Shown: positions 1 through 15,025 of the stretch, piece by piece
Position numbering within the stretch: the first letter of the stretch is position 1
Layout of the letters: each line of letters starts with the position of its first letter
NCBI RefSeq assembly: GCF_910596095.1
Contig: NC_056551.1
Location: 6,683,001-6,747,000 of the forward strand
Source: Thunnus maccoyii
Taxonomy: Eukaryota > Chordata > Actinopteri > Scombriformes > Scombridae
Length of the DNA stretch: 64,000 nt
Direction: 5' to 3'
Translations under genes and position numbers: made by a program
The notes under the pieces: model-generated
What the model was told of the DNA's origin: nothing
Database searches by the model: none
The model's input: the letters and a program-made list of their open reading frames with translations, nothing else

Positions 1-361
1 GTATGTTGCAGGTACGTAATACAGGTTCCTGTTACGTGCCTGTATACAAACAACAATGGTGTGATATTGAATGTACTGAGGATACATAGCATGTTCATGA
101 TATATATTATGATTCATAATAATCCTTATAGGTTTTCATGTAACTTTGTCACCTTTTGATAACTACTAACCAGAGAAAAAAAATTAATTTTAAAATCTTT
201 TAGTTCATCTACTGCAGAACAACACCTAAATGAGGCTTGACTAAGTATTCCTAGTACTAGTTTCTCTTGTTTATAAGTATATCTGAACAATGCATTTAAC
301 AGCAGGTATTTTTTCCTCTGAAATGCAACCTCAAAATATTTACCAGTCACACTCAGCTCAC
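1..361 (-). other. gtf3c5: Intron of GTF3C5, truncated by the window edge
   Basis: This stretch follows the GTGAGC donor after the fifth coding exon. It is AT-rich. I see no further family block of GTF3C5 and no recognisable repeat. Confidence 0.6.
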
Positions 362-3300
362 CATGTAGTAGGCAAAGACGGGCAGCAGCAGTTTCAGTTT
401 ATCAGGGTGGATGTTGATGTTAGCCTTGACCGCGTTCCGTGACCAGATGGGCCGACTCTCAAACATCTAGGCACAGAAGTTTGGTTATAGATAAGATAAA
501 AGAATGATGGTAAGTCATATCTGCTTTATATAACATCACTTTCCAACTTCAACCAGATGCCATTTTTGGCAAATTGTTGATTAGGATGGTGAACAGTGAC
601 TGTTAAAAATGGCCTGATGGAAAAAGAGCTGACATCATTCCACTGATCTACAGGAGGTGGTAACCTGCCAAGAGACACAACAATGTACCAGCAGGGCAGG
701 TTTTTTTTTTTTAAAATATTGGCTTTTCAAATCTTGTACAAAGAAAGAAATGCATTTGTCACATTTGCTGGACCTCAAGTGCATTTTGGTAAGAATCACT
801 GAATGTAAATATAAACATTGTTTACAAGAAAACACCTTTAAAGGACCAGTGTGTAAGATTTAGTGACATCTAGCGCTGAGGTTGCAGATTGCAACCAAAT
901 GAACACCACTCCCCTCACCCTCCCCAAAACTCGTGAAGAACACGAAATGCCCTCTCGAAAACACAAAAATTCTTATTTTCATGGGATTAAACACTAATTA
1001 AAACATACTTATGAATATTATATTCCATTTCTGCCAATAGATCCCCCTAAATCTTACACATGGTTCCTTTAGGTCATGTTGGGTCATAAGACTATGCATA
1101 TTTACCTTGGTGGATTCAGTTTTAACTTCCCAAATGCCCTATTTCCCATCATACAATGCTAAATTCTTCAAGACAAAGATAGATCAGTATGTACACCAAT
1201 AGAAGACTAGAAATGAAAAACTATTCCTGTTGTCTATAAAATGTCAGAAAAAAATAACCATAACTATTTCCCAGATTACAAGGTGACGTCTTCATATTGT
1301 TTGCTGTTGTCTGACCAACAGTCCAAAATCTTAAGATATTCAATTTACAATTCATATAAAACTGAGACTTTACTTGTATTTTGGAGTTCACTATTTTAAT
1401 TTTTATCTAATGAGTCCTTCTAATGTGTTTTACCCTCCTGTTGTGATAGAGGACTTAACTGGCATGAGAGTGCCTCAGGTTTTTTTTGCATTATTCTTTA
1501 TATTACACTAGTGACCGTAGCAATCAGAGGGTGTGTGGTGCTTCCAGTAGCCAGCGACCACGATTTCAAAAGCAGACATACTGTTTTCAATTGTTCTTCT
1601 GCCTGTTTGTCACGCTCCTTCAGGCAGACTCGTATCCAGTTGACCTTGGCTGCCTCCAGGCACTCAGTGGGTACGGTGGGTTCAGTGAAGCTGACAAAAA
1701 TGGCGTTGTGGGGCCGGCGGGCGCGATTCAGACCAATAAAGTTCTTGTTAAGGGGCATCTGGCTGTGAACAGAAAGGAGGAGAAATATTATAAAGATCTA
1801 CTTACAAGCTGCAACAGCAGCATGGTGAAATAAGAAATATTGTTTCCAATACTATTGTTTACACCGGAGAACCTTCTTAAACCAGCAGCATAATCCACTT
1901 TTCTACCCATATGTTTATTTGTATACATCAGTGATCATGGCCAAATCAAAAAAAGGTCAACTAATGACAGGACAATTAACTGCTGTTGCCAAAGGGAACT
2001 AGCAACGGCTGTTAAATTGAGTAAGCAAATGATGCTTTTCCCACAGAGACGTTACTGACTTTTGATGGATGTCAGGCCGGTAGAAATAATCCACAGGAGT
2101 GTCGAGGCGTGAGAAGATGGCCGGGGGAAGGAAGTAAGGCATGGGCTGCTCAAAGAACTCTTGATTCTCTGATTTGCGGAGGATGATTTTGTCATATAAA
2201 GACGTGTCTTTCCCATGTTCTGAATGCACAGCGAGGCACTGAAAGTCTGCCAGCCCTGCAAAGGACAAACACGTATTTCTGAAGGACCAACATCATCTGT
2301 CAAATCAGTTGTTTTTTCTGAGATGTTCAAACAATGTGTCTATAATAAAGATGCAGAATAGTTTGTTTTTTTCCTGAAAAGACAAATGATACAGCAAAAC
2401 AAAATATTACACAATTCAAGAAAATAGCTCAATGTTTAACCGCAGTGAAATAAAAAAGGAAACAAAAGAAAGACAGAATAAAAAGGAAGGTTAAAAAAAA
2501 ATGTTAGTTAAATTTGAAACCTCAGTATATCAAGATGTGGCTGGACAAATGAGCACTGAAATATTATCCAGAATATCCGAATATCATGTGGTTTTGAAAT
2601 AACCCAAAAACTTCACACTCTCAAGAACTTTTAATCGAACCTTGGAATTTGTACGTTGTTCCTATGACTCCCAGTACATCCATGTTGATCTCAGCGTCTT
2701 TGGGGTCACTTTTTCTGACCCGCCGTCGCACCCTGAGGAGGAGGTTGCTGGACGGGAAGCGGTTTCCACACAGAGAATGACAGAAAGGGTCCTGAGGTCG
2801 GTAACGCAGCTCAAGCCGCCGGTTGGGGTGAGCGAAGGTCTGTGAGATTAACAAGAAATACAGACAGGTATCAGATTATGAAGATGGTGACAGTAATCTA
2901 CTCACAGAACAGACACTACTGTGACTTCTGACTTTACGGAAAAATAAACTAATGGCCCGTTAACTTCCCCCATCATGTCAGCGGATATTGTAGTTTACAT
3001 ATAACATATTAAACAGCGGTTGCATTTGATAACATGGATATGACGGTAGGGCGTGACACTACAGAATAAGTACTCTGTGTATGAAACCTAAACGAGTCTT
3101 CATGAACTGTATTTAAGACTGTTTTATGGCACACAAAGTTTAGATAATTAACGCCACAACGTGTTCTGCTTACTTTGGACACTGCTTGATCACCGCCGAG
3201 AGTCTCCAGCATCTTGCTGACACTGTTGACCACCGCCGGATACTCCACACACACCAGTTTCTTGTCCTGCAGCTCCACCGTGGACGAGCTGCCGGGAACA

Positions 3301-3371
3301 TCTTCAGAGTGACAGGAGAGAGTCAATTCCTTCAGAGTGAAATCCAGCTTCATCTGCCTGGAGTCCGCCAT
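362..3371 (-). CDS. gtf3c5: GTF3C5, TFIIIC subunit 5 (5' part; continues off the left edge)
   Basis: Encodes a subunit of TFIIIC, the nuclear factor that binds internal A and B boxes of tRNA-type genes and recruits TFIIIB for RNA polymerase III. Coding exons on the minus strand are 3174-3371, 2641-2839, 2060-2255, 1582-1762 and 362-466; phases join without a stop into 293 codons. Recognisable family blocks, in order, are LVCVEYP, RRLELRYRPQDPFCH, IFSRLDTPVDYFYRP, LNRARRPHNAIFV and IWSRNAVKANI. These belong to the N-terminal Tau95-like dimerisation region and the start of the next domain. The start ATG at 3369-3371 is the first in the open exon and gives an N-terminus about 20 residues longer than the human protein as I remember it. 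The exon 3/4 junction has two equally in-frame solutions (see findings). The last visible exon ends in a GTGAGC donor, so the C-terminal half, with its acidic tail, lies outside the window. Confidence 0.95.
842..1068. mobile_element. TTAA-flanked MITE, internally deleted copy, in a GTF3C5 intron
   Basis: The left flank is TTAA followed by AGGACCAGTGTGTAAGATTT. The right end is followed by TTAG, one base off TTAA. The same family occurs at 58042-58405, with long shared segments (ATCTAGCGCTGAGGTTGCAG and TTAAAACATACTTATGAATA). The copy here lacks a middle part present there. There is no coding capacity. Confidence 0.8.
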
Positions 3372-3801
3372 TATGCCTCTCTATTTGTTGTTATGTATTT
3401 ATGCAGGCATAGTGAGCAAATAAACCCTAAACTATGAATGACAAAGCCGAACCGCATTCGCCTGCTAGTGCAGCGTGAATTTGTGTCCGAGTGCAAAATA
3501 ACGCCGTGTGGAAACGCTAGTAAACACACGTAGTTCCGCCGTCATTTATTTCGAAGCCGTTATTATTCATCATTAACCCCAAAAGTTATCTTGTAAAAGT
3601 TAAATTCAAGTAGAAGAATGAAGCCATTGTTAATACTTTTTTCTTACTTATGTTCTCTCTAAAAAAATCTGAAAAGTCATGAAACACATAATGCAGGGAT
3701 TTAACTGTATTATAGATATTTCCTTTTTCCTCTAATATTTTTCATCTCTGTCTTCTATATTCATTGTTGAATATTTCTGTTTTTTATAATGCAAAGTAGT
3801 C
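3372..3801. other. 5' flank of GTF3C5 and adjacent intergenic DNA
   Basis: This lies upstream of the GTF3C5 start codon. The first 200 bases are moderately CpG-rich around 3440-3560 and are the likely promoter and 5' UTR. No TATA box at a convincing distance and no splice pattern were seen. Beyond 3560 the DNA is AT-rich and featureless. Confidence 0.4.
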
Positions 3802-4108
3802 CAGTGGTTCCCAACCTAGGGGCTGGGCCCCTCCAAGGGGTCACCAGATAAATCTGAGGGGTCGTGAGATGATTAATGGGTCTGATACACAAAATTGTTT
3901 TCAGTTTTTGGACTTTTTCTCTAATCTTTGATTTTTGGTGAAATATTGGATCATTTGAACATTTATTGAAATGAAACCATGTGAGAAGTTTAGAGGGAAA
4001 ATCACTATTTGGTGGAGCTGTTAACAACTCATAGACATCTGAAATGTGACCCCGACTACACACTGCTTTTTGTAAGACGTCAAAAGCCAAAAAGGTTGGA
4101 AACCACTG
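3802..4108. mobile_element. hAT-type MITE
   Basis: The ends form an imperfect terminal inverted repeat: CAGTGGTTCCCAACCT on the left, and the right end reads CAGTGGTTTCCAACCTTT on the opposite strand. This is the typical terminus of hAT non-autonomous elements. An 8-bp target duplication is not recognisable, which suggests an old insertion. No transposase sequence remains. Confidence 0.8.
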
Positions 4109-4195
4109 GTTTCATCTTTAACAATGTGTCATATTTTAAAAGCTTGTTATATTATCGATTGTGTCAAATCTTCATCTGAAAACTAACTAAAGCTG

Positions 4196-4362
4196 TCAAA
4201 TAAATGTAGTGGAGTAGAAAGTACAATATTTCCCTCTGAAATGTAGTGGAGTGGAAGTATAAAGTAGCATCAAATGGAAATACTCAAGTAAAGTACAAGT
4301 ACCTCAAAATTGTACTTAAATACAGCACTTGAGTAAATGTACTTAGTTACTTTCCACCACTG
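4196..4362. repeat. End fragment of a dispersed fish repeat (GTACTT-rich)
   Basis: The sequence is rich in AAGTAC/GTACTT words, such as GAGTAAATGTACTTAGTTAC, and ends in TTCCACCACTG, which looks like a hAT-type terminus (CAGTGGTGGAA on the other strand). I know this pattern as very abundant in percomorph genomes. The opposite terminus is not visible nearby, so the copy is probably truncated. Confidence 0.55.
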
Positions 4363-6406
4363 GTTGTCACAATAAACTGTGAACCCACTGAAATCAAAGC
4401 GCTGCTATTGTGCAGCTTTTGGCCACAAGATGGCGTTGTAAAACCAAACAAAATACAGCCAATTAAGGAAATTATCTAGCTGTGGGAATACCATCAAGCC
4501 TCCATCAAAGTTAAACAAAATAAGTGACTGAATCCTCTTGAATCCTCTTTTAAAAGTCCATCTAAATGAGCACCATAATGTATATTTATTTCATATGGAT
4601 GACTGGACATTTAAATGCCACTAAAAGTAATTTTGTATTGACACACGGTGACATCCTCTGTTGTCAGAAGGACCTTAGTAAAGAGGATTTGTGTGCTGTC
4701 CCTCCCAGAAATTGTCAACAGACTGTCATCCCCTCAGAGAAGAAAGAAGAGCGGAGAAACAGTCGTGTTTACCAAGTTAGTTAAGATACTGTTAAATAAG
4801 CAATTATAGTCTGATGTGACACTGTGTTTACTTTTATTCTAGTTTGTCTTCTTTCCACGTGCCTTTAAGGGAGTACAAGGCTTAACACTGGATTTTAACC
4901 ATGTGGACCTGTAGCCTTCCCTTTTTTCACTTTTCTGAATCACCTTCATTTGAGTTGCAGTTTTATAATTTTATTTTATCTAATTCTTTTTTAAGTCTAA
5001 CATGTTTAGCCTAGATGAGCAGTGGTAAGTCTAACTCCTAGGGGGTAAACATGCCTTTCACATTTCACATTGTATCTTTATACATAGAAATAAAAACATA
5101 CACACAGACAACAAGTGGACATTGTTGTGTGAGGTACTGTGGGTGTACGCATTAGCTCAAAAATCCAATCCTCAGTGGTGCTGCCAGTTTTTAGCACTGT
5201 CATGCATAACACAGCACTAAATCCACGTGTCCCTTAATGTGTAGGTGACTATACAATATGTTAAGTAAATAATAGCTTTGGAGTTCTTAGAAAGTCTGAT
5301 TTTTACAGAGCTAGACTTTACCCCTTTCTCACAGCAGACATTACAGCTTATTAAAGCAGCAAAAGTACTGTTCAGGTATAATTAATAACATTAATAATGT
5401 CTCTCTGAATGATTCATGGCCAATGGGACACTTGAATAGAACAGAGCCATCATTACTGTTATCAGTGACACTTGTGTTTTTCCTGCTAAGACAAGTTAAA
5501 TGCCTGCTGTGAAAAGTGTCCATTTCTTACAGTCACATAACAGCAAAGACTGCAATTTTACTACACTTGAAAACATCAGGACTCAATGTGGATAAATGAT
5601 TTGATGGTCTGTCACTATGGTCTGTCTTCTGTTGCTCTTGCTTAATTTAATGGAAAATTTAAGCATGCAGCTGTATCAACTTTGTGATGGCAATAAATGA
5701 TTACAGTCAACCGATACAGGGCCATCACGGTGAAGTAATGAAGCTCAGTGTTAAGTGGGAGGGACACAAGGAGGAGGGGACAAAGGTACCCAACACTCTG
5801 ACTGACAATCTGTTGTGCGCTGTGGTGAAGTAAGGATTTTGATGATCTCTTTCTGTCTTTCTTTTCTCTTGGGGGGGAAAGAGATGGTGGATATTCATCC
5901 AGCTTTTAGTGCTATCTCTGTGGAGGGCTTGTCCGCTCCTCCCTGCCTCTCTGCTGGCCTGTTCTAGCCGTTACAGTGTGTGGAGCACATGATAACGTTA
6001 TCAGAGAGCCTCCACCGCCCGGCTCACTCTGGAAGAGCCTGTTGCCCTCAGATTTCACCCCCTTTGCTCTCATTCAGCACTTCCCCTCTCTCCTGTCATC
6101 CCTTCTCTCAGCTTCTGCACATCCAACGTCTGGATGTGCAGCTGGCTGGCTGTTTGTCAGTTGGAAAGGCAATCTGTATTGGGAAGTATGATATAAACAG
6201 TAGGCCATGCCCATGAAGCCTAATCACTTTATGTAGGCAAAACAAAAGATTTTTATCAGTGGATGCTCTCACTGCACTCTAGTAATTCATTCCAGAGGTA
6301 TCTTTGATGTGAAGATTTGCCCAGGACTGTCATACAACCTCACAAGCATTACATGTTTAATTACATGGAACTTGCAAATTGCTGAGAAGCCCCACAGTAG
6401 AGAAGA
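4363..6406. other. Intergenic DNA, no gene recognised
   Basis: Only short uninterrupted reading frames occur, none with a recognisable domain. A segment near 5430-5480 (TGAATAGAACAGAGCCATC and following bases) recurs imperfectly at about 22684-22740, so part of this stretch is dispersed repeat. Confidence 0.5.
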
Positions 6407-7185
6407 CAGGTAGTTCCCAAGCAATGTCTACTAGTGACTCATCATCATGGGTTGAATGTATCTATGCATTATGACCAGGTCAACCAAAGAGTTATTTTTG
6501 TTTCCCTGTTTAATCTGAATAATTGTTACATTCCTGAAATTTTAAATCATTCTTTAATTTATATGTAAAATGCAAAGATTCGAAGAATGTTTGAAGGAAT
6601 AAATCTAGTTTAGTGTAAATGTTTTTTCTGCTTTCCCGCCCTGTTAAAGGATAGGTTTACAATTTTTCAGTAAAGTATGTATAAAAACAACAGTCAGGTG
6701 CCCATATGAACACTGAAAGAGGTTTTGCTTAGTGTAATCATTCCTCCTGTTCATACTGCCCATTAAAAGATCCTCCCTAATGTGCTTTCACTGGAAGTGA
6801 TAAATATGCGGTCCTCATTTTGTGCAAAAATGTATGCAAATGGTAAATGGTTAAACTTTAACTTTTTGTACTTCAAGGAATATAACATTGAAAGATAACT
6901 GCTTGCTTTGACTAATTTGGATAGCTGAAGCCTCATGTTATCTTCAGATAAACATTTGAATACTTTTTTGCACAGGACGAGGACTGTGGATTTTGGCCCC
7001 CACCTTGTACACTGGAAGCACATTATGAAGGGGTCCTCTTATGTCTGGTGTGAACAGGTGGAGTGATAACAGCAAGCAAAACCTGCTTCAATGTTTATAT
7101 GGATGCTTGACAATTGTTTTAAGACAGACTTGAAAAATTGTGAACTTATCCTTTAATCGTGTCATGAACAGGTTGGGAACCACTG
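6407..7185. mobile_element. hAT-type element split by a nested TTAA MITE
   Basis: The left end CAGGTAGTTCCCAAGCAATG and the right end GGTTGGGAACCACTG fit a decayed hAT terminus. The interior segment AAATGTTTTTTCTGCTTTCC is shared with the intact relative at 62821-63098. The two halves are separated by the element at 6648-7152. Sequence close to both outer ends (CAGTAGAG at 6394 and CAGTAGAC at 7186) could be a worn 8-bp target duplication, though the left one sits five bases away from the terminus. Confidence 0.75.
6648..7152. mobile_element. Fold-back TTAA MITE nested in a hAT element
   Basis: Perfect TTAA flanks both sides (6644-6647 and 7153-7156). The termini are inverted: AGGATAGGTTTACAATTTTT on the left and AGGATAAGTTCACAATTTTT read from the right. 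The inverted similarity runs some 200 bases inward (for example GGTTTTGCTT in both arms), so the element is essentially a large hairpin. A second member is at 19190-19829. Confidence 0.88.
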
Positions 7186-10100
7186 CAGTAGACTATCTGC
7201 TACAGTAGGAAATGTGTTGAAATGCCAACAAAGACCAATTGGTTGACATTTTTTGTTTTGACAGGGAATCATTGGGACGGAGAGAAGAGGATGACATGTG
7301 GTGAGTGCTATCCCCGGAACCACATGTCGCTTGGCTTACATCCAAGTCCACTGAGCAACCGGGTTTCCCCAACCAGTATCAGCTCCTGCCACTGCTGTTT
7401 ACATGACATCTATGGTTTCTACCCTGATATATTTTAGTGGATAGACTCTCCCAGTTTGAGTTGTGTCAGTAAATTAATCTTTTGCAACAAATTTTTTGCC
7501 TTTACTGGTGACTTGACAACAGGTTGTGTTGACTACGTGTAAATAGATTATTAGAGCCCAGAAAAAGCAACCACAGGAGATGTTGATCTACTGTATTTTT
7601 CCTCCTCATCGCTCTTGTACAACACTTTGTAGGCGTTGCCTTTTGTGTGCGTCATCACTTATTTGTGGGTGGGCAGGACGTGCTGGACCACAACACAGCG
7701 TCAGTGGCAATCAAACAGTATCACACCCCCCACACTGAGTGACAGCAGCGGACGTGAGCATGCGGCATCTTACTGTGTACAATCATGAGGAGGAAATCTG
7801 CTGACAGTTTATTTTTCTATTTGGACTATTGTATCTGTTTTTTTCTTTAAGTGATGGATCACTGGCATGACATTCAACCCCCACTCCAACGACAGCACAA
7901 TTCTATAGCTGCCTTTTGCTTACAATTATGATTTGGGGGCATACCTTTCATTGATTTTTCTTCAATTTTTTATTAATTCAATATCTTTGTTCTGGCTCAC
8001 TCCCAATAACAAAACATAGAATTGTTTTCAAGATTCTTTCTGTAGATTAAAGGTTATATCCTCAGTCACCATGTTGCATTCACTTTCTAATGCCAAATTT
8101 TGTTTCTCAACAATATTATTATTTTTATTATATATAATTTCTGTATTTATGTTTGTAGCTACATATTTTTTGGCCTGTTCCCTGTGCTGCTGTGACAGTT
8201 GAATGTTCCCTCCTATTAGGTATATTAAAGCTATTATCATATCTAATTCAATCTTGTAATAAAAGCCACATGTTCTCAGAAAGTCTCTATAAATCTCTGT
8301 TTGTGCTGTTGTTATATCTCTTATTTTATATTGTTTCCTTTTATAATGTTTAAATTAACCAGTTTCCACTCTTGGTCTCTAATCTTGTCTTTTTACATTT
8401 TTGCCCTGATTTGATGGAAAAGAAGCTAAAAGCAGTTTCCCAGCAGTAGCATGTAGCACCACGCTACTCTGTCAAACGCATTTGCATGAAGGAGAGGACA
8501 GTTTTTCTGATTCACAGACAAATCATTTTGCTGAATCTGCTGACTCACATTAAATGTTGAAACAGGAGGAACACAGAAAAAATCTGGGTCCTACAACTGT
8601 AAAAGTGATTTCTCTTTAGGTTTAAACCCCAAAACAGAGTCAGTTGGAGATACGAGGCGGGATGAAAGGCCTGTTTGGTCACAGGTATCGTAGAGCAGTA
8701 AATAATGACTCAGACTCATGTGACTTTCTCTTTGATCTCACAGTGAGAGTGGCTCTCCTTGGGAATCTCCCGCTCTGTCTTCCATGAATGTGTCATCGAT
8801 GCCCTCGGGCAAGTTCAGCCATCCTGCCATCCTGCAATGTTTCCACAGTACTGGCCCTGGCTTATTTGCATAGAACAAATTTGCAAGACAAATTCGGCTG
8901 TGCTCCATCTCTGTGCCTGGTGTGTGTGTCTGTGAGATAAAGAGACAGGCAGAGCTGCATTTGGTTTGAAGTGTGTCCATTTTGAGAAATAGCACAAATG
9001 TTAAGTCTTGATTTTTTGAAAATGTGTTTGTTGGTCTTTGTTTAATGGAACAGATTTGGTAGTGTCTGTCTGTGTTTCCTGTCACTGTGTTTGTCACCAC
9101 TGAGGCTGTTACTCCCACTGGTCAGGCAGCAACTTGCAGAAATTTCCTGGATATCTGCTACACTTAATATATATTATATAATATATACATTCAAATATAG
9201 CCTATATTTTTATGTTGTTGGCTCAATATACCTTTTCATGTAGTTGAAAAACCTTTGGAACCTTTTCCCCTGTCCGTTCTCAGGTGAAACTTTTATGAGA
9301 GCGGAACAGTTAGGAAGAAAATCAAGTAAATTTGCAACTTTCAGGTTACCACAACACCCCAGGCAACACAGATATGCAAATGAATAAGGGCTGGATATGA
9401 TACTTTGCCTGTCATCCGTGAAAAAAGAAATTAAAAAAAATCAATATGACTCTACTGCATAAAGCTTTTCACACCTGTACACTTGTACGCTGAAGGAATG
9501 TTTCAGGTGCATGTGGACATGCGTGCTTTCTTCCTTTTCTCCCGTTTTTCCCCAGGCTACCCCCGCAGCACTGCCCCTCCCCTTTCAGGACCCATGTCCT
9601 GTTTGTTTAGTCCTACCCAAGATGATCCTCTGTCTCTCTCTCTCTCTCCTGTTGGTTACCTGTGCATGATTTTGATTTGCTCTGTGTCCTCACACCAGGA
9701 TGCAGCAGCAGCAGCAGCAGGTTTAACTGTTATGCAGGATCACAACGGACCCTGTTGCCCTGGTAATATCAACAAATTTTGCATAAAGACCTCAGATTTG
9801 TTTGCCAGACAGTAAGCCTTCATGTCTGCTCTGTTCCCTGCAGACACTGATTTCTGCAGAAATCCCTCTGACATACATTGGACAACATAGGGGAATAAAC
9901 TTTTGCACTTTTACTATCCCATCTGTCAACTTCTTGTTATGATATTGAACGATGTAAATCATTTTTAGATCCATATTAGGATCCATTAAGCTGTAAAAAT
10001 GTGTTGTTGTCATGATGCTCAGCAGTTGATCTAAGTTCTTATATTTAAAAACCATATCTACAAACTCTGATGATGCTTCATCCAGCTCTTGTCAGATTTA

Positions 10101-10814
10101 ACAAGGTCAGGTGATGATCTGATTTGCCTTGAGCAGCTTAACATCCTAACAGGTTTGGTGTTTGAGGAAGGTGTTTCGAGTCCTCGTTAGAGCTACCATT
10201 TGTTTGTTGAGGTAAATCCAACAGGCAGGCCGGGTGTGGTGACAGTTGACTAAGTAATCAATCCCTTTTCCACTGCCTCTTATTAATCCCTGTATCCCAT
10301 TCGACTCAATGCACTGTAAAGGCCGAGCAGCTACACTGGATGTATGCAAGGGTGTGTGGCCACACATAGTTCATAACCTAACAGTTTGTGCAATTCTGAT
10401 TTTCTACTGAGAGTTGGTTTTGCCTCTCCAGTAATATCGAGGGAGCTTCTGAGCATTAAATACAATGAAATATCTCACTCGACAACTGTTTAACTTTCCT
10501 TCATCTGCTTTCAGGAATGAATAGCTCACCGGCCTCGGATTTGCATGGTGTTCCTGTCTGCTATTTGAATGCATGATTACTCCATTACACACTATCTCAA
10601 GAGATTTTCACCTGACGGAGGCAGTCATGTTCTTGTTCTTATTCTACAACCTGCTCCAACAGGAAAGTGACTGAGAAAAACACACAGAAAGAGCCAAACT
10701 GGGAGAAAAAGTGTGTTTACAGTGCTCATCATGTCACCTTACTAGACAAACAGTACACGTGTGTTTTGCCCGGCAGGTACAAAGGATTGTATCTTGTATT
10801 TCACTCTGCATGTC
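7186..10814. other. Intergenic DNA downstream of gfi1b, no gene recognised
   Basis: The DNA is AT-rich with scattered short frames. The longest is a 126-codon frame on the minus strand (8738-9118) with no recognisable domain and no exon-like borders. A short CAG run lies near 9702-9720. No RNA gene or complete transposon was seen. Confidence 0.5.
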
Positions 10815-10865
10815 TTTATTCTAACAGAACAGCCAAAGATTTTCTCATTCAGGTCACTCTTTATT
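10815..10865 (-). promoter_or_regulatory. gfi1b: Candidate gfi1b polyadenylation signals
   Basis: Two AATAAA hexamers on the minus strand (10815-10820 and 10860-10865) lie about 470-520 bases past the gfi1b stop codon. Either would give a 3' UTR of ordinary length. No closer AATAAA was noticed. This is motif evidence only. Confidence 0.4.
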
Positions 10866-11334
10866 TCAGCTGAAAACATTTATCACCTCACATACTGTAC
10901 AGGCTTTATCCAATCTACATCGCTCAAGCACATTTTAAATAAATTAAAGGAAACTAAAAGTAACGCTCTTCTTATTTTTTTTTATAACAAAAGCCAAAAA
11001 ACATATTTCAAATCTAAGTGACAGCACATCTCCCACTCATCCACATGTAAACACATCTTGAAATTACTTCCAATATATTAAGTAAACATATTTTAATTAA
11101 TTACTTGATTTCTTCATACAGAAGATATTATTCTGAAGTTAAATCTCCTTCGAACTGAATTTGATTTCACAACTCCCTCATTCTTGTACATGTATCTGTA
11201 AAGGCCACCCAAAATATACCAGATCTACATAGTATGAATATTAGCTTATTTTTTTAATTTAAAAAAGAAAGTACATTTATAAACACTTGCTTCTGTTAAG
11301 TTTAGGAGTATTTTCCTATACATGTTGTTGTCCT
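10866..11334 (-). other. gfi1b: gfi1b 3' UTR (inferred)
   Basis: An AT-rich stretch lies between the TGA at 11335-11337 and the nearest AATAAA hexamers on the minus strand. There is no repeat terminus and no competing coding signal. Confidence 0.45.
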
Positions 11335-14360
<3,026 letters not shown>

Positions 14361-14784
14361 GTTGATCCTATACCACAAAGATTTTGTTAGCGACACAGTA
14401 TCACTTAAAAATATTTTGGAATATAGTAGCCTATAGATGTCAATAAAACATAGATCGAGTCAAAATTGGACAAAACTGCTATTTCAAGCACAGAAATGTA
14501 AGATCTACCACTCTCGTTTACATCATTTCAGCCTTTAATTGCAGGCAGGTTACTCTGTTATAATTAAATTGATCATAAACTATTAAAGTCACGCGCTAAT
14601 CGTTTAATAGAAATTATTTTTTCTTTTGTACTTGCTCAACATGCCAACAGTTAAAAAATAGTTTAATTAGCACATTTGAGATATTTTGATAGTTTCCATT
14701 AGCCCTTAAACAAGAAATAAAACTCGGTAAAAGTTTCCTTCTAGCTGGGTGAAGACTTTATTTAATATACAGCAGCTACTCACC
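14361..14784 (-). other. gfi1b: gfi1b leader intron between 5' UTR exon and first coding exon
   Basis: On the minus strand, TTAACG|GTGAGT at 14784/14783 is a strong donor. TTTGTGGTATAG|GATCAAC, nine bases before the start codon, is a plausible acceptor near 14369. This would place a non-coding first exon above 14784, as is usual in the GFI1 family. It is inferred from splice motifs alone. Confidence 0.55.
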
Positions 14785-15025
14785 GTTAACTTAACAGGTT
14801 CCCGTAGAAATGAAACGTGCAGTAATAATAATTTCCTTGTCCTTTGGAAGTCAATCAGCTCAGCTCGGCGGAGGGATGAAAGAGCGTCGCAAAAATCCTT
14901 TCCTAAAAGTCAGAAAAGCAAACCAGTGTAAAACCATCACACTTGTTGCTCTTTCTTTTCTCCCCTCCCTGATTTTCAATCAGATAATTTCGCAGGGGAA
15001 TCTGACTGTGGTTTCAGCCAATGAA
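14785..15025 (-). promoter_or_regulatory. gfi1b: gfi1b first exon and promoter candidate with GATA, RUNX and CCAAT motifs
   Basis: Upstream of the inferred leader donor lie an AGATAA/TTATCT GATA site (14982-14987), a TGTGGT RUNX site (15007-15012) and a CCAAT box (about 15018-15022), all within some 45 bases. Human GFI1B is reported to be driven by GATA1 together with NF-Y, so the combination fits, but the match here is by motif only and no start site is mapped. Confidence 0.5.

Noticed and set aside
8738..9118. 126-codon minus-strand open frame downstream of gfi1b
   Set aside because: No recognisable domain, composition like surrounding non-coding DNA, no splice borders. A frame of this size is expected by chance.
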